This document shows, in pieces, positions 28,250 to 37,692 of a stretch of 64,000 nucleotides of DNA. The stretch is from the NCBI GenBank assembly GCA_905221615.1, contig CAJNDT010006127.1, positions 288,001 to 352,000 on the forward strand, given 5' to 3'. The DNA is from Symbiodinium sp. CCMP2592. Lineage: Eukaryota > Sar > Dinophyceae > Suessiales > Symbiodiniaceae. The translations under genes were made by a program, and so were the position numbers. The notes beneath the pieces were generated by a model. It was not told the origin of the DNA. It was given only the letters and a program-made list of their open reading frames with translations, and ran no database searches. Positions within the stretch are counted from its first letter, which is position 1. The number at the start of each line of letters is the position of its first letter.

Positions 28250-28807
28250 AACTGCGGTTCAGGCAAGACTCGGGCATCGCAACGAAGTCCCGATCTGCGT
28301 CCAGTAACGTCTTTGGTTGTCGGTGTGAGACCGAACCTAAAAGGTCAAACATGAAGCTACAAGCAGAGGACGTGTGACAACTGTACAATCCAAGGTGCTT
28401 GAAGCTGAGGCATGAGAGACCAAACAAAGAGTCGTTGAGGCCAGATTAGCCGAAACATGGGAAACTAAGGCTCAGGAGAGCCGAGAAGAAAAGTGAGCCT
28501 TTGGCTCGGGTTTGCTAGAAGGAGAGGTGCAGGGCTACACAGCAAGCACAAACTGCCTAGCGAGGGCCTAAGCAGCATCGAAGTGACGTGCGGAGCAGCT
28601 GTACACCTCTACGGCTTCAGATGGGCTCGACGTGGGAACTCAGAGGGACACAGCAGCGCGCCTCAGCCAGCAGCCCACGCCCCGCAGCACGCCACCGCAG
28701 CCAGCAGCCAGCGGCAGCAGCCAGAAGAAGTGGAGCAGCACGTAGTTCCCCGAGAGAGCCACCGTAGAAGCCGTCAACGATGCAAATGTTCAGTGTTGTA
28801 GCGAGTT
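28250..28807 (-). other. LINE-B copy 1 3' untranslated region
   Basis: About 560 bp, closely matching 37693-38060 of copy 2, with copy 2 lacking some blocks. It includes a run of cag/cagcag-type triplets near 28650-28740. No gene is supported. Confidence 0.6.
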
Positions 28808-31800
28808 TCACGGATCATCGTGAATGAGACGGGCCGGCAGCCTCGCACGAAGGTTCTGTGCCAAGACGTTGGAGGCACCAGCAGAAGCCAGGATGGCCCC
28901 CCGCTCCCAAAGCGCTGCACGATGAAGCTCTGCATGCCAGCTCACCCTGCCCGATCCACGAGCCCGGTGCTCGCGAATGCTGTTGGCCGCCGCATCGGCC
29001 CGTTCGTTAAGGTCCCTGCAGCGATCAGCCGTGAGGCCCCAGGGAGCAGTCCAGTTGGGCCGCCGACCATGTGCAGGAGTCCACGAAAGCTTGAGGTCCA
29101 AGCCACCGGCACTCACATCACGCAGTAGCCTCGCAGCCTTGTGAGCCAGGAGAGGCATAGAGCACGCCTCAGGTTGGGCCACAGCCTGGAGAGCAGAGCT
29201 GCAATCCACCAGGATGCCGACCTGACAGCCTGGGGCCAACTGTGCACGAGAGATCGCTTCGAAGAGGGTCGTCAAGGTGAGGAGCTCACATCGGAAGGCC
29301 GACTGGTCCTCACAAGCATCACCGAAGACGAAGGTGCCGTCGCCGCTTCCGAAGATCACGGCACAGCCGCCGACATCAAACTTAGCACTGCCATCGGTCG
29401 CGATGAGCAGACGCTCGCCCACAGTAGCGAAGTTGCGAAGATGCGCCACAATGCTCTGAAGGATGTTTTCAAAGTCCGAAGCTGCAGGAGCTGCAGGGTA
29501 CTCAGTGATTTCGGCCGCAAAGAGCCGTTCACCAGCACGGGTGGAAGGAGGTGCGAGACCTTGCCGCAATCCCGTCGTTGAGGCGCAACACCAGGTGAGA
29601 TGCGCCCGGCTGGGCTGCAAGAGGCCACAAACACACGCCGTGGTGTCGGGTGAGCTCATCTCCAGCCGTTTGCAGTGGTACCAGATGGAGCCGCCCGAGC
29701 CCAGTGCTGCAAGGCGAACTTCACGTGTAGGCTCAGCCGCGACTGCAAGGCGGTGACCTTCAAGCGCAAAACGAGCACTGCGAAGCGGGGCCCCCAGGCT
29801 GAGACCACGGGCCAACGTTGCATCATCGCGGTGGCCACGATTGCGGATCCGCCCACACGAATGCACGCCCTGCCACTTGTAGTGGTCCACAAGCCAGCGC
29901 TTGACCACATCAAAGGATTCCCAGCCAAGGTGGCACTGACGGAGGGTGCCCGAATCGTCGAGCCGTGCCAGGATGGCGCCATTGCCTTGGACCTGCCAGC
30001 CTAACCTTTGCACAACCGCCGCCGCACCAGGGAGGAAGCGACGCCAGTCACCACAAGCAACATCAAGCCCAGCCGTGTCGAGCCAGGCCGGGGGCCGAGC
30101 CTTAAAACGCCAGGCAGCCCGCAGGGATGCCCAGTCCGCCGCCCATTCAGGGTCCAAACTCCAGCCAAAGGAGGCACACAGCAAGACTTTAGGAGACTCG
30201 AAGGTGGCGTGCTTTTGCAGGACCGCACAAGTGGAGTGCCAGACGTCGCGCAAGCAGTCGCGGTCAGGGCAGGCGACACCACCAGCCCAAAACATGGCCG
30301 AGTGGACCAGTTGCAGCACAATGCGACGGAGCTGGGGCACCTCCCCTCCCAGGAGCTTGAGGAAGCGAAGGCGATGCAGGAGCAAGCGTGGGCTAAACTT
30401 AAGGAGCCCCAGGGCACCCTCCTGCATGTCGAGGGTGATGCCCAGCACCTTCAAAGTAGTCACGCGTGGGTAGCTCCTGGCACTGGCCCACTGATCGAAA
30501 GTCCCGACATCGGGTGGACACACCACAGCACACTTGCTGGCACGGCACTGGAAGCCGAAGGCTTGGTCAAAGGAGTCAGAAGCCCTCAATGCCACATCCA
30601 TGGCCCCAAGAGGGTCCGCACACGTGCAGGAAGGCCACAGCACCCGGTCGTCAATAAAGATGAGGCAGTCGGTGCGTCCCTTGGCAAAGGACTGGACCCA
30701 CATGGCCCAGATATGGCCGACCGCAACCGCGGCCATTGGGGAGAGTGGGCATCCCTGCGCCAGGCCCCGCGCCGGGCTGCCCCATGCACTGCTGGACCGG
30801 CCCTCGTGCAGAAAGAGCCTCGAGGCATCCTGGTAGAAGGAGGCTAAGAGCTCAGCGAGGCCAGCAGGAGCACCAAGGTGCCGGAGCACCATACCCACCG
30901 CCTGGACATCAAGAGAGTCGAAGAACCGTGTGAGGTCCTGCTGGCAAAAGACTTTGCCGCCGCTCTGCCACGCATGAAAAAGCCGGGCATGAGCGTCGCC
31001 CGGGCCTCTACATGGTGCACCGCCCAAGGTGTGGTGGCCCAGCCATGTGTCCATCCACGGCAGCACATTGCGAGAGATGCAGTGGGCACCCGCTCGCCAG
31101 ATGACAGGGCACAAGGCGATCGGTCGGTATTCATCCAGGCGCTTCGGCACCAGGGCAATCAGTGCCCGGCGCCAGAGTCGAGGAACGTACTTCGTGGAGA
31201 GCACCGCATTCCACAGAGTGGCCGCCGCTTCCCACCACGGCACTGGGAGGCGGAGCAGAAGCTCCGCTGACCATCGGTCAGGGCCCATCGCTTTCCGCAG
31301 CATTGCCTTGGTGGCCCGCATCAGAGCCTCAGCTTCGACCTGGAGCACAATGTCCGATTGCGGCCCGCCCGGGACACGGTCAAGGATGCGTTGCACGGCA
31401 TCGAAGTTGACAGGGGACTCCGGCTTCCAGTGCTGCAGCCACACTTTACCATGTTCCTCGACAATAGAGGCAGGGTGAACAGAGGAAGGGACACCAGCAT
31501 GGGCCTGAGGAGATTGCTCCATGGCCAACTGATGGTCAGCTTTGCGCTTGACCCAGGCGAGGGCACGAGAAGGATCCTCCTCAACACGGCAGCGCCACCT
31601 GTGCACTCTGGCCTCCGTCTCCTGCTGCTGAAGCTCAGCATGCAAATGGGAGATCACCTGGGTGGCACCTGCAAGGTTGGCAGCATGTATCACAGGGAGG
31701 TCGGGGAAAGTGGCACGAAGGAGCCCAGCCCGGCGGCCCACCGCACGCCACAGCTTCTGACAGTGGGGCTGTTGCCGCAGTTGGTGCAATTGCCCAAGCA

Positions 31801-32788
31801 ACTTGCGAGATGAACGGAGGGACTGGGACTCATGACCCTGGGGGCCGACACGATGGTGGGACTCGTGGCGGGCACAAGGGAGCCAGTGGTCGCTCCTGCG
31901 GGCACCGGAGGCATCGAAGAGCGAAGTGGCACCCAGCGTGCGCTCGGCCACGTCTGACAAGAAGGCCCAGGCTTCATCAAGAGCCCCACCTGCAATAGAA
32001 CTCTCAAAGTGTGCGGCATCCCAGACCCTACCAAAGTTAGACAGGATGTCTTCAGTGGCCGTGGCAGGGAGCTCACGAAACTTAGGCATGGAGAAGCTGT
32101 CGGCACGGCTCAGGCACCGCGTTTCGTAGAAGACGCACCCGTGGTCCGAAAGGTGCGGGCGTTCGAACTGCTTGACAGCCGTCGCAATGATTGACCAATG
32201 GGCCAGGCCAAAATCAATGCGCCGGGTGCGCGTGGGATTTGTTGGGCCGGCTTGGGTCCAGTCCGCCTCATCCAGAGACCGGAGCTCGCCATCGCACAAC
32301 AGCTGCACCACAGCTTGCTCAGACTGGTCAACATTGAAATCGCCGAGCAAGATGTAGGGGCCGCCGAAGGTCGCAGCTGCACGCCTAACCTCACCTAAGG
32401 CCTGGGCTGTGGCAGCTGGCTGACCAGGGAAACCGTAGAAGGCCACCACAAGGGTGATGCACTTGCTGCCAGCAGCCTGCATCTCAAAAGCACCTGCAGC
32501 ACAGCGCGCAGCCACATGAGGAGGGAGCTTAAGGTTCACCCGATGCATGGGGAGGGAGGCGACTAAGGCTACCCTATGCACACCCTTGGCAGCATCGATG
32601 TCGCTGAGAACAGCCCGATACCCATGGGCACGCCAGCGCTCACCAAAACCCTGGGCCGACAAAGGGTTGATGTCAGCCTCCTGGAGAGACAAGAGCTCAG
32701 CCCCACACGACTGGAGGAAGTCGGCACACAGGTCCACTTTGGAGATGGCCGTGCGGTTCGCATTGATGCTCAAAAGCTTGACGAACAC
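28808..32788 (-). CDS. LINE-B ORF2: endonuclease, reverse transcriptase, RNase H
   Basis: A 1,326-codon frame. Residues 1-225 form an APE endonuclease (LLSINANRT, LLSLQEADI, ILLGDFNVDQ, RRIDFGLAH, LSDHGCVF). RT occupies about 480-740: RPIALCPVIWRAGA, CQQDLTRFFDSLDVQAVG, ARGLAQGCPLSPMAAV and LIFIDDRVLW (FIDD in place of YADD, near residue 708). RNase H is at about 1125-1270 (IATDGSAKFDVGGC, FRCELLTL, VGILVDCSSALQ, LSWTPAHGRRPNW). The frame begins at GTG, not ATG, and overlaps the ORF1 end by 19 nt in the -1 phase, so translation may depend on frameshifting from ORF1. Confidence 0.92.
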   Translation of the reverse strand: MFVKLLSINANRTAISKVDLCADFLQSCGAELLSLQEADINPLSAQGFGERWRAHGYRAVLSDIDAAKGVHRVALVASLPMHRVNLKLPPHVAARCAAGAFEMQAAGSKCITLVVAFYGFPGQPAATAQALGEVRRAAATFGGPYILLGDFNVDQSEQAVVQLLCDGELRSLDEADWTQAGPTNPTRTRRIDFGLAHWSIIATAVKQFERPHLSDHGCVFYETRCLSRADSFSMPKFRELPATATEDILSNFGRVWDAAHFESSIAGGALDEAWAFLSDVAERTLGATSLFDASGARRSDHWLPCARHESHHRVGPQGHESQSLRSSRKLLGQLHQLRQQPHCQKLWRAVGRRAGLLRATFPDLPVIHAANLAGATQVISHLHAELQQQETEARVHRWRCRVEEDPSRALAWVKRKADHQLAMEQSPQAHAGVPSSVHPASIVEEHGKVWLQHWKPESPVNFDAVQRILDRVPGGPQSDIVLQVEAEALMRATKAMLRKAMGPDRWSAELLLRLPVPWWEAAATLWNAVLSTKYVPRLWRRALIALVPKRLDEYRPIALCPVIWRAGAHCISRNVLPWMDTWLGHHTLGGAPCRGPGDAHARLFHAWQSGGKVFCQQDLTRFFDSLDVQAVGMVLRHLGAPAGLAELLASFYQDASRLFLHEGRSSSAWGSPARGLAQGCPLSPMAAVAVGHIWAMWVQSFAKGRTDCLIFIDDRVLWPSCTCADPLGAMDVALRASDSFDQAFGFQCRASKCAVVCPPDVGTFDQWASARSYPRVTTLKVLGITLDMQEGALGLLKFSPRLLLHRLRFLKLLGGEVPQLRRIVLQLVHSAMFWAGGVACPDRDCLRDVWHSTCAVLQKHATFESPKVLLCASFGWSLDPEWAADWASLRAAWRFKARPPAWLDTAGLDVACGDWRRFLPGAAAVVQRLGWQVQGNGAILARLDDSGTLRQCHLGWESFDVVKRWLVDHYKWQGVHSCGRIRNRGHRDDATLARGLSLGAPLRSARFALEGHRLAVAAEPTREVRLAALGSGGSIWYHCKRLEMSSPDTTACVCGLLQPSRAHLTWCCASTTGLRQGLAPPSTRAGERLFAAEITEYPAAPAASDFENILQSIVAHLRNFATVGERLLIATDGSAKFDVGGCAVIFGSGDGTFVFGDACEDQSAFRCELLTLTTLFEAISRAQLAPGCQVGILVDCSSALQAVAQPEACSMPLLAHKAARLLRDVSAGGLDLKLSWTPAHGRRPNWTAPWGLTADRCRDLNERADAAANSIREHRARGSGRVSWHAELHRAALWERGAILASAGASNVLAQNLRARLPARLIHDDP

Positions 32789-35349
32789 GGCGAGGAGGGG
32801 ATTCGCATGGAGATGGCAAGCTTGGCAGCCGCGGCAGCACGGAGCACCTGGGAGCAGAAGTCGGGGTCACCTCCGGCACGCCGGGCCCACGCCTCGATGG
32901 CATCAAGTTTTTGGATCCGCTTCTGGGTGTTGCTCTGCGACTTGCACCGGCCCTCGCTATGCTGCTTGGCGGCAGCCAGGTCCCTGGTGCACTCACCGCA
33001 CCGGAGGCACTTCCAACCATGCTCAAGGAGGACATGCTTGACCCGGGTGCTGCGGTTCTCACACCTGGCTCGAGGCCACACAAAGAGCTGCATCTGGTCC
33101 CCAAAGCGAGGGGTCCTGACTTGAGCGAACACGGCCTTGGTGAGGTTGCGCTGGCGGCACCCTTTGGCATGCACCTGGCGATCCTTGGGCCCGGTTTGCG
33201 GGAGTGCCGTAAGACGCTGCCACTCAGCCTTGGAGACCTCGGGGTGGGCCTGTGCACGATGCTGGTTGCGCAGGGCATAGTAGGAGAATCGAGAAAGGTC
33301 CTTCCGAGTCTCATGCGTGATGCCCTTGTTGCAGAAAGGGCAACACCAGATGAACTGAGCCCTTGGGCCGCAGACCCGCGTGAGCTTGGGTCGCCCGATG
33401 TCCGCCTGCAGGCCCTGCCCCTCATGGGCGCGCTGGTAGTGGTTGTGGCGGATGTGGTAGTACTGGTGGTTGCTCGTGGCCTTGCGCTTGTAAGGGCACA
33501 AGTTGCACCGAAAGGTGAGGTCAGCCGGTGCCGTGGCATGGGCCAGCCAAGGGCAGCGCTTCGGGGGCACACGAGCTCGCTCAAACTCGGATTCATCGAA
33601 GGCCTCGATAGTGCCAGCAGAGGTGCAGGTGAAGACGGACGAAGTGCACAGCTCAACCGCCTTGCGCTTGGTGCCTGAGGGCCTTGCCTGGGCCGTGGCC
33701 TGTGATGACCTCGCCTGTGGCTCGCCCCTGGGCCTGGTCTGGGGACCATGCAATGCCTTTGCCTTGCACCTGGCACTGGGTGGGCACGGCCTGCACCTTT
33801 GCCTGCGACGACACCCGGCTGCCTGAAGACCTTGCCTGTGACACCTGTGACCTGGGCCGCACCTTGCAAAGAGGGCTGGGCTTCGATCGAGGGCCGCCCC
33901 GCAGCACTCCCCGAGGCGCTCGCCAGACGGATGCCGGGCGAGCCTGGGATTTTGCCCCTTCGCCTTCCATGACCGAGGTCCACTGAGAGGATGGCTGGGA
34001 TCGAAAACAGGCAGCAGAGGAGCAGTGAAGACCGATGGGGGCCCACGGCCACCTGCACGCAGCCCAAAGACGGGTCCAGCTGTGATCTGGGGATAGTCAC
34101 TGGGATACTTCTTGTGACCCTCAGGCGGGAGCATGAGATCAACGTGGTTATCCTCGTACCACAACACCAGCATCTTGGCAGCTTTGCTATGGAAGGCGTA
34201 AGGAGAAAAGTTGAGGCCCGCCGGCAGCACGACGATTTTGATGTCCAGCACACGGCCCAGGGCCCTCAGCTCGACATCCGAGCAGTATGCCCCCTCCTTC
34301 TCCATAAGAGTGAGGTAGGCCGGGAAGTCCCGGTCCTTGACCGGCTCACTGTCCGGCCCTTTGCCGTCCCATTCCTTCTCGTACTGGGTGGCGTGCCGGC
34401 GCATGTGTTCGACCATTTGCGCACGGAGCATGCGCGGGTGATTGGGCCGAGAGTCACCAAGCCATTGAAGGCCGAGGCTTAGTGCGTGCAGCACGCAGGC
34501 TCCGTCACGAGGGCATGCCTTGAGCTGGAGGTCACCTGGCTTGGTGCGCACCTCCTGCTTGACACGTTTCTGCTGGGGCACTTCCTTGCCGTCCTCGCCC
34601 GTAGCCAGCTCCCCCGTGGGAGGTTTGACGATGGTGGCAGCGACAGGCTGCTCGAGAGCAACGACCGGGACGGCCTTCGAGGCGAGAGGCTTCTGCTTCT
34701 TGGAGACGACACGGAAAGGTGCCAGCGTTGCCCACAAGGACAAGGGCTTCTCCTGATGCTCGACGACGAACGGCACCAGGTCCGTGTCTGCGGTTGCAGG
34801 TTGCCCGCGGAAGCGAAAGCAGGACCCGAGGCGAGTGCGCCGATGCGACAGGATGGTGTACTCAGTGAAGCGTGTGGCCAAGAGCTGGCCGACGGCATCC
34901 ACATCCCACTCGTGGGGCACACCATCGATGTGCCAGATGCGCACCGTTGCTTCTCCAGCTGCCATGGCACTTCGCCACGCCAATCGCCCCCCATTGACGA
35001 CCAAACCCAGGCTGGAAGCCTGGCGCAGGGCACGTTCAAAGTAGGCGTCCACCTTCTCGCCGGGGAGCTTCTCGATCCATTGGAGCTTCGCCCGGGGCCC
35101 TGAGGTGCGAGCGGCATCCACGAAGACACCGTCCTTGCCAGAGTGGGCCAGGATGCCCTCAATGTCTGCCTTCGGAATGCGAACAATGCCAAAGTACTGC
35201 TCATGAGTGTCGTTGCGCTGCTTTTCCAGGACCCAGGCAAAAGTGTCGAGCACCTTGATCCTTTGGGCCGCGACCCAGTCTACAGCGGCCTTGGAGGCGT
35301 TGCCCCCGAAAGCCTTCCAAGTGTCGGCTGAGGCGAACTGCTTTGGCAC
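32770..35349 (-). CDS. LINE-B ORF1: OTU-like cysteine peptidase with zinc fingers
   Basis: An 859-codon frame. Residues about 1-260 form an unassigned domain (PKQFASADTWKAFGG ...). Residues about 275-410 match an OTU deubiquitinase: KACPRDGACVLHALSLGL supplies D282 and C285 of the D-G-x-C motif, ERKEGAYCSDVEL-like sequence follows, and LWYEDNHVDLML supplies H402. After a low-complexity Pro/Ser/Ala linker come C2H2-like fingers (FRCNLCPYKRKATSNHQYYH, WCCPFCNKG ... HRAQAHPE) and CLRCGECTRDLAAAKQHSEG near the C-terminus. It may be a Gag-like RNA-binding protein that also cleaves ubiquitin. It is 82% or more shared with copy 2 by eye. Confidence 0.82.
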   Translation of the reverse strand: MPKQFASADTWKAFGGNASKAAVDWVAAQRIKVLDTFAWVLEKQRNDTHEQYFGIVRIPKADIEGILAHSGKDGVFVDAARTSGPRAKLQWIEKLPGEKVDAYFERALRQASSLGLVVNGGRLAWRSAMAAGEATVRIWHIDGVPHEWDVDAVGQLLATRFTEYTILSHRRTRLGSCFRFRGQPATADTDLVPFVVEHQEKPLSLWATLAPFRVVSKKQKPLASKAVPVVALEQPVAATIVKPPTGELATGEDGKEVPQQKRVKQEVRTKPGDLQLKACPRDGACVLHALSLGLQWLGDSRPNHPRMLRAQMVEHMRRHATQYEKEWDGKGPDSEPVKDRDFPAYLTLMEKEGAYCSDVELRALGRVLDIKIVVLPAGLNFSPYAFHSKAAKMLVLWYEDNHVDLMLPPEGHKKYPSDYPQITAGPVFGLRAGGRGPPSVFTAPLLPVFDPSHPLSGPRSWKAKGQNPRLARHPSGERLGECCGAALDRSPALFARCGPGHRCHRQGLQAAGCRRRQRCRPCPPSARCKAKALHGPQTRPRGEPQARSSQATAQARPSGTKRKAVELCTSSVFTCTSAGTIEAFDESEFERARVPPKRCPWLAHATAPADLTFRCNLCPYKRKATSNHQYYHIRHNHYQRAHEGQGLQADIGRPKLTRVCGPRAQFIWCCPFCNKGITHETRKDLSRFSYYALRNQHRAQAHPEVSKAEWQRLTALPQTGPKDRQVHAKGCRQRNLTKAVFAQVRTPRFGDQMQLFVWPRARCENRSTRVKHVLLEHGWKCLRCGECTRDLAAAKQHSEGRCKSQSNTQKRIQKLDAIEAWARRAGGDPDFCSQVLRAAAAAKLAISMRIPSSPCSSSF

Positions 35350-35402
35350 CTTAAAGTAGACGACTGCACTTTCAGTGGGTTTGATCTTGATGGACGTTTG
35401 GC

Positions 35403-37019
35403 TCAGGCCGGTGGGCTGCGGAGCATGGCCACTGGCACCTGCAGACGTGAGCTTCTGGACCTTAGCAGTCCTGAAGACCAGGCGATCCCCAATGGTGCCC
35501 GGATGCGCTGGGCCTCCTCATCCTTGGATAGGAAAACAAGCAGGGCCTTGAAGCTCAGCCCGCTCCCCCGCAGAATGTTCGTAGCAAGCGTGACCTGGTC
35601 GGCCGAAACAAAGACTACAAGTTCGAGGACCTTGCTGGCATCAGCCTTGTCAATGAACTCAGCTAGGGCAGCATACTCGACGACCGGAGCGTCCCAATCA
35701 GATTTTCGAAGCGTGAAGGCGCCTTCCGGAGCCTTGCGCCGGACGATCTGCCAGCCATCACCGGCTTCCTGCCCGCCTGCCTCACCGCAGCCGCCCTTGC
35801 CCTTGCCCCGGCGTTGACCTGAGTCGCCTGGGCCACCGCGCTGGGCCACCTTGGCTGGGCCAGACTTGTCTCCAGGCTTGCCCTTGCCTTTGGCTGCGCT
35901 CTGGCGGCCACCTGCACGCTCGCCGCCCGAAACGTCGGGGTTGCCACCTGGGTGGCTCGTGGCCTGCTTGGCCTTACGTTTCCTCTTGCGCCTGCCCTTT
36001 GGCTCAAGCTGCACGTCTGGATCACCGGACAGCCGGGCAGCAGCCAAGCCCCCGCCGAGATTGAGCGACGCCAGGGCCTGCTTTATTGCCTCGTCAACTG
36101 CCTTCTGGATCTGCTCCTTGATCGACTTCATGATGCTATCGCCAAGGCTATCCCCAAGGTTGCCAAGGTCAAGGTTGAAACCAGGGCCAGGGTGAGAGGC
36201 CTCGCCCAGGCGGCATCCCCTCTTCCAGTCATGGCACACACAAAGCATCGGCTCACCTGCAGGGGCCCGGCGGCCTGTCACACAGCACCTAGGTGCACAC
36301 TCAAACCCTAGGGGGCCTAGCGGCGCCGGGGCCGGCTGCTGGCGTCGCGGAGGACCTAGAACCCAAGAGGGGAAAGGGGGATGGCATCCAGCACCTCGGT
36401 TCGTAAGCTCAGCAGGGCCCGGGTGCGAAGCTTCGCCGAACCTAAACCCCAAATGCCAGTTCCAGGTAATCACTGCTGGTGGGCCTCGCGGACCCGGGTG
36501 CTTTGCCTCACCCACACGGACACCTTGCAGGAATGCAAAGCAGCGCTGGAGAGCAGGAAGCCCAAATTGCACACACACCGGGAGGCACTGAAGGGATTGC
36601 TGCACAGGCTGCACATGATCCACACTGGCACTAGGATAGGGCCGCCAAGAAAATCCGTGCCACAGCTCTGCTCGATCACACTGCCCACCTTGGGCCGTGG
36701 CGAGCCAGGGGGCCCCTACTCGAGGAAGTCCACACCTGCCGGTTCGCAAGAGGCAGGGGACTGACACTGACACAGGCCGCAGAGCTGCAGCACCGAGGCC
36801 ATGGCGGCAAGGAGAGCTACTCTCGGAGGGGGCCCCGAACGGGCCGGTCTTAGAAAACATGTTACCAAGGAGGCAGGGAGAGGCCGGGCTAGGTGGCTCT
36901 TTGTCCTTCCACGGATCTTCTTTGATTTTTCGCGGTTCTCGGGTCGGGGCCCTTACGCTACTACATTTGGCCGCCGGCTGCAAAGGAAGAGCAGCGTCGC
37001 CATGGTTGGTCGCCTCCAC
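35403..37019 (-). CDS. LINE-B leader protein with three GEAxHPGP motifs
   Basis: A 538-codon open frame containing RVGEAKHPGPRGPP, FRFGEASHPGPAEL and CRLGEASHPGPGFN, then an amphipathic helix (SIMKSIKEQIQKAVDEAIKQ), a basic tract (GRRKRKRKAKQATSHPG), a Gly/Lys-rich stretch and an ordered region (WQIVRRKAPEGAF, DKADASKVLELVVFVSADQV). The last 35 codons are out of phase: one G is missing at about 35507 compared with copy 2, and with it the frame would run on through TESAVVYFKVPKQF into ORF1. I infer one long ORF1 with the OTU domain in its second half. The true N-terminus lies at 37587. Confidence 0.7.
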   Translation of the reverse strand: MEATNHGDAALPLQPAAKCSSVRAPTREPRKIKEDPWKDKEPPSPASPCLLGNMFSKTGPFGAPSESSSPCRHGLGAAALRPVSVSVPCLLRTGRCGLPRVGAPWLATAQGGQCDRAELWHGFSWRPYPSASVDHVQPVQQSLQCLPVCVQFGLPALQRCFAFLQGVRVGEAKHPGPRGPPAVITWNWHLGFRFGEASHPGPAELTNRGAGCHPPFPSWVLGPPRRQQPAPAPLGPLGFECAPRCCVTGRRAPAGEPMLCVCHDWKRGCRLGEASHPGPGFNLDLGNLGDSLGDSIMKSIKEQIQKAVDEAIKQALASLNLGGGLAAARLSGDPDVQLEPKGRRKRKRKAKQATSHPGGNPDVSGGERAGGRQSAAKGKGKPGDKSGPAKVAQRGGPGDSGQRRGKGKGGCGEAGGQEAGDGWQIVRRKAPEGAFTLRKSDWDAPVVEYAALAEFIDKADASKVLELVVFVSADQVTLATNILRGSGLSFKALLVFLSKDEEAQRIRAPLGIAWSSGLLRSRSSRLQVPVAMLRSPPA

Positions 37020-37587
37020 TTCGGAAAGCCCAGCCAGCCCCGCATCCTCCTCAGTCTCGCAGCAGCCGGCCGCGTCGGCTCATCGTCCGCCCCAGCACCA
37101 GGTCGCCCACCAGAAGGCGGCAGCCCAGCTGCCACTTGCCCCGGCTGCCCCGCTGCTGCTGGACATTTGCATCGCGATAGGCCTCCGCCGGAGCAAGGCC
37201 AAAGTCCCCGTCAGCAAACCACAGGGTAGTGCTGGGAAATGTCCCATCGCCTGGAGGCGCCCACCCAAGGTGGTCGCCATCACACCGCTTTGTCAGCTGC
37301 TCGGTCCAGAGAAGAACGAGGGCTTCACGTTCACGAAAGAACTCATCCACAAGCACGCCGAACCCACAACTGCACTTGCATCCTCATCCTTTCCAGGAAG
37401 TCTTCGATGGAAGCATGCTCACCCTCAAGCATAGCTTTGAGAACATAGTTGCGCGGCGCAACTCCCCTGAACTTTCTGTAGCTGACAGGTAGGGTCAGCT
37501 GAGGAGGGACGTCGCGGCCTCCATGGCCACCAAATCCATCATCCTTTTCCGCTCAGCACCCACAGCGCCTCCCGAGGAAGGAGCCAT
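37019..37587 (-). pseudogene. LINE-B copy 1 leader N-terminus (frameshifted)
   Basis: ATG at 37587 begins MAPSSGGAVGAERKRMM as in copy 2 (45012), but indels break the frame within the first 100-150 codons (pieces at 37356-37051 and others). In copy 2 the same region is open and gives KFRGVAPRNYVLKAMLEGEH and EALVLLWTEQLTKRCDGD. Confidence 0.6.
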
Positions 37588-37678
37588 GGCACAGTCGAGA
37601 CAGACTTAGCCACCGAGCCTACCTACGGTGTTGTCCAGCTTGGAACTCGCGGAGTTCCTGTCTCGGGCCCAAGCTGCG

Positions 37679-37692
37679 TGTTCTCACGCCTA
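37679..37692. repeat. 14-bp junction between LINE-B copies 1 and 2
   Basis: gtgttctcacgcct, identical to the sequences at the outer borders, so each LINE-B copy is flanked by the same 14 bp. Confidence 0.9.

Larger units (their letters stand above)
28250..37678 (-). mobile_element. LINE-B copy 1 (full length)
   Basis: This 9.4-kb minus-strand non-LTR element lies between 14-bp direct repeats. Its 5' region encodes a leader protein with GEAxHPGP motifs that probably runs into an OTU-peptidase and zinc-finger ORF1; ORF2 encodes endonuclease, reverse transcriptase and RNase H. The 3' UTR (28250-28807) ends in ctgaaccgcagtt with no poly-A. Copy 2 follows head to tail. ORF1 and ORF2 are long and open, but a single-base difference near 35507 splits the leader from ORF1. 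Confidence 0.9.

Noticed and set aside
32911..35103. Long plus-strand ORFs opposite LINE-B ORF1 (and their copies at 40304-42526)
   Set aside because: They mirror the minus-strand coding frames with typical shadow composition and contain no recognisable motif.
36100..36560. GEAxHPGP motifs as functional viral-type 2A peptides
   Set aside because: The canonical 2A core is NPGP preceded by D-x-E; here the residue is His and the acidic spacing differs. Kept only as a motif of interest.
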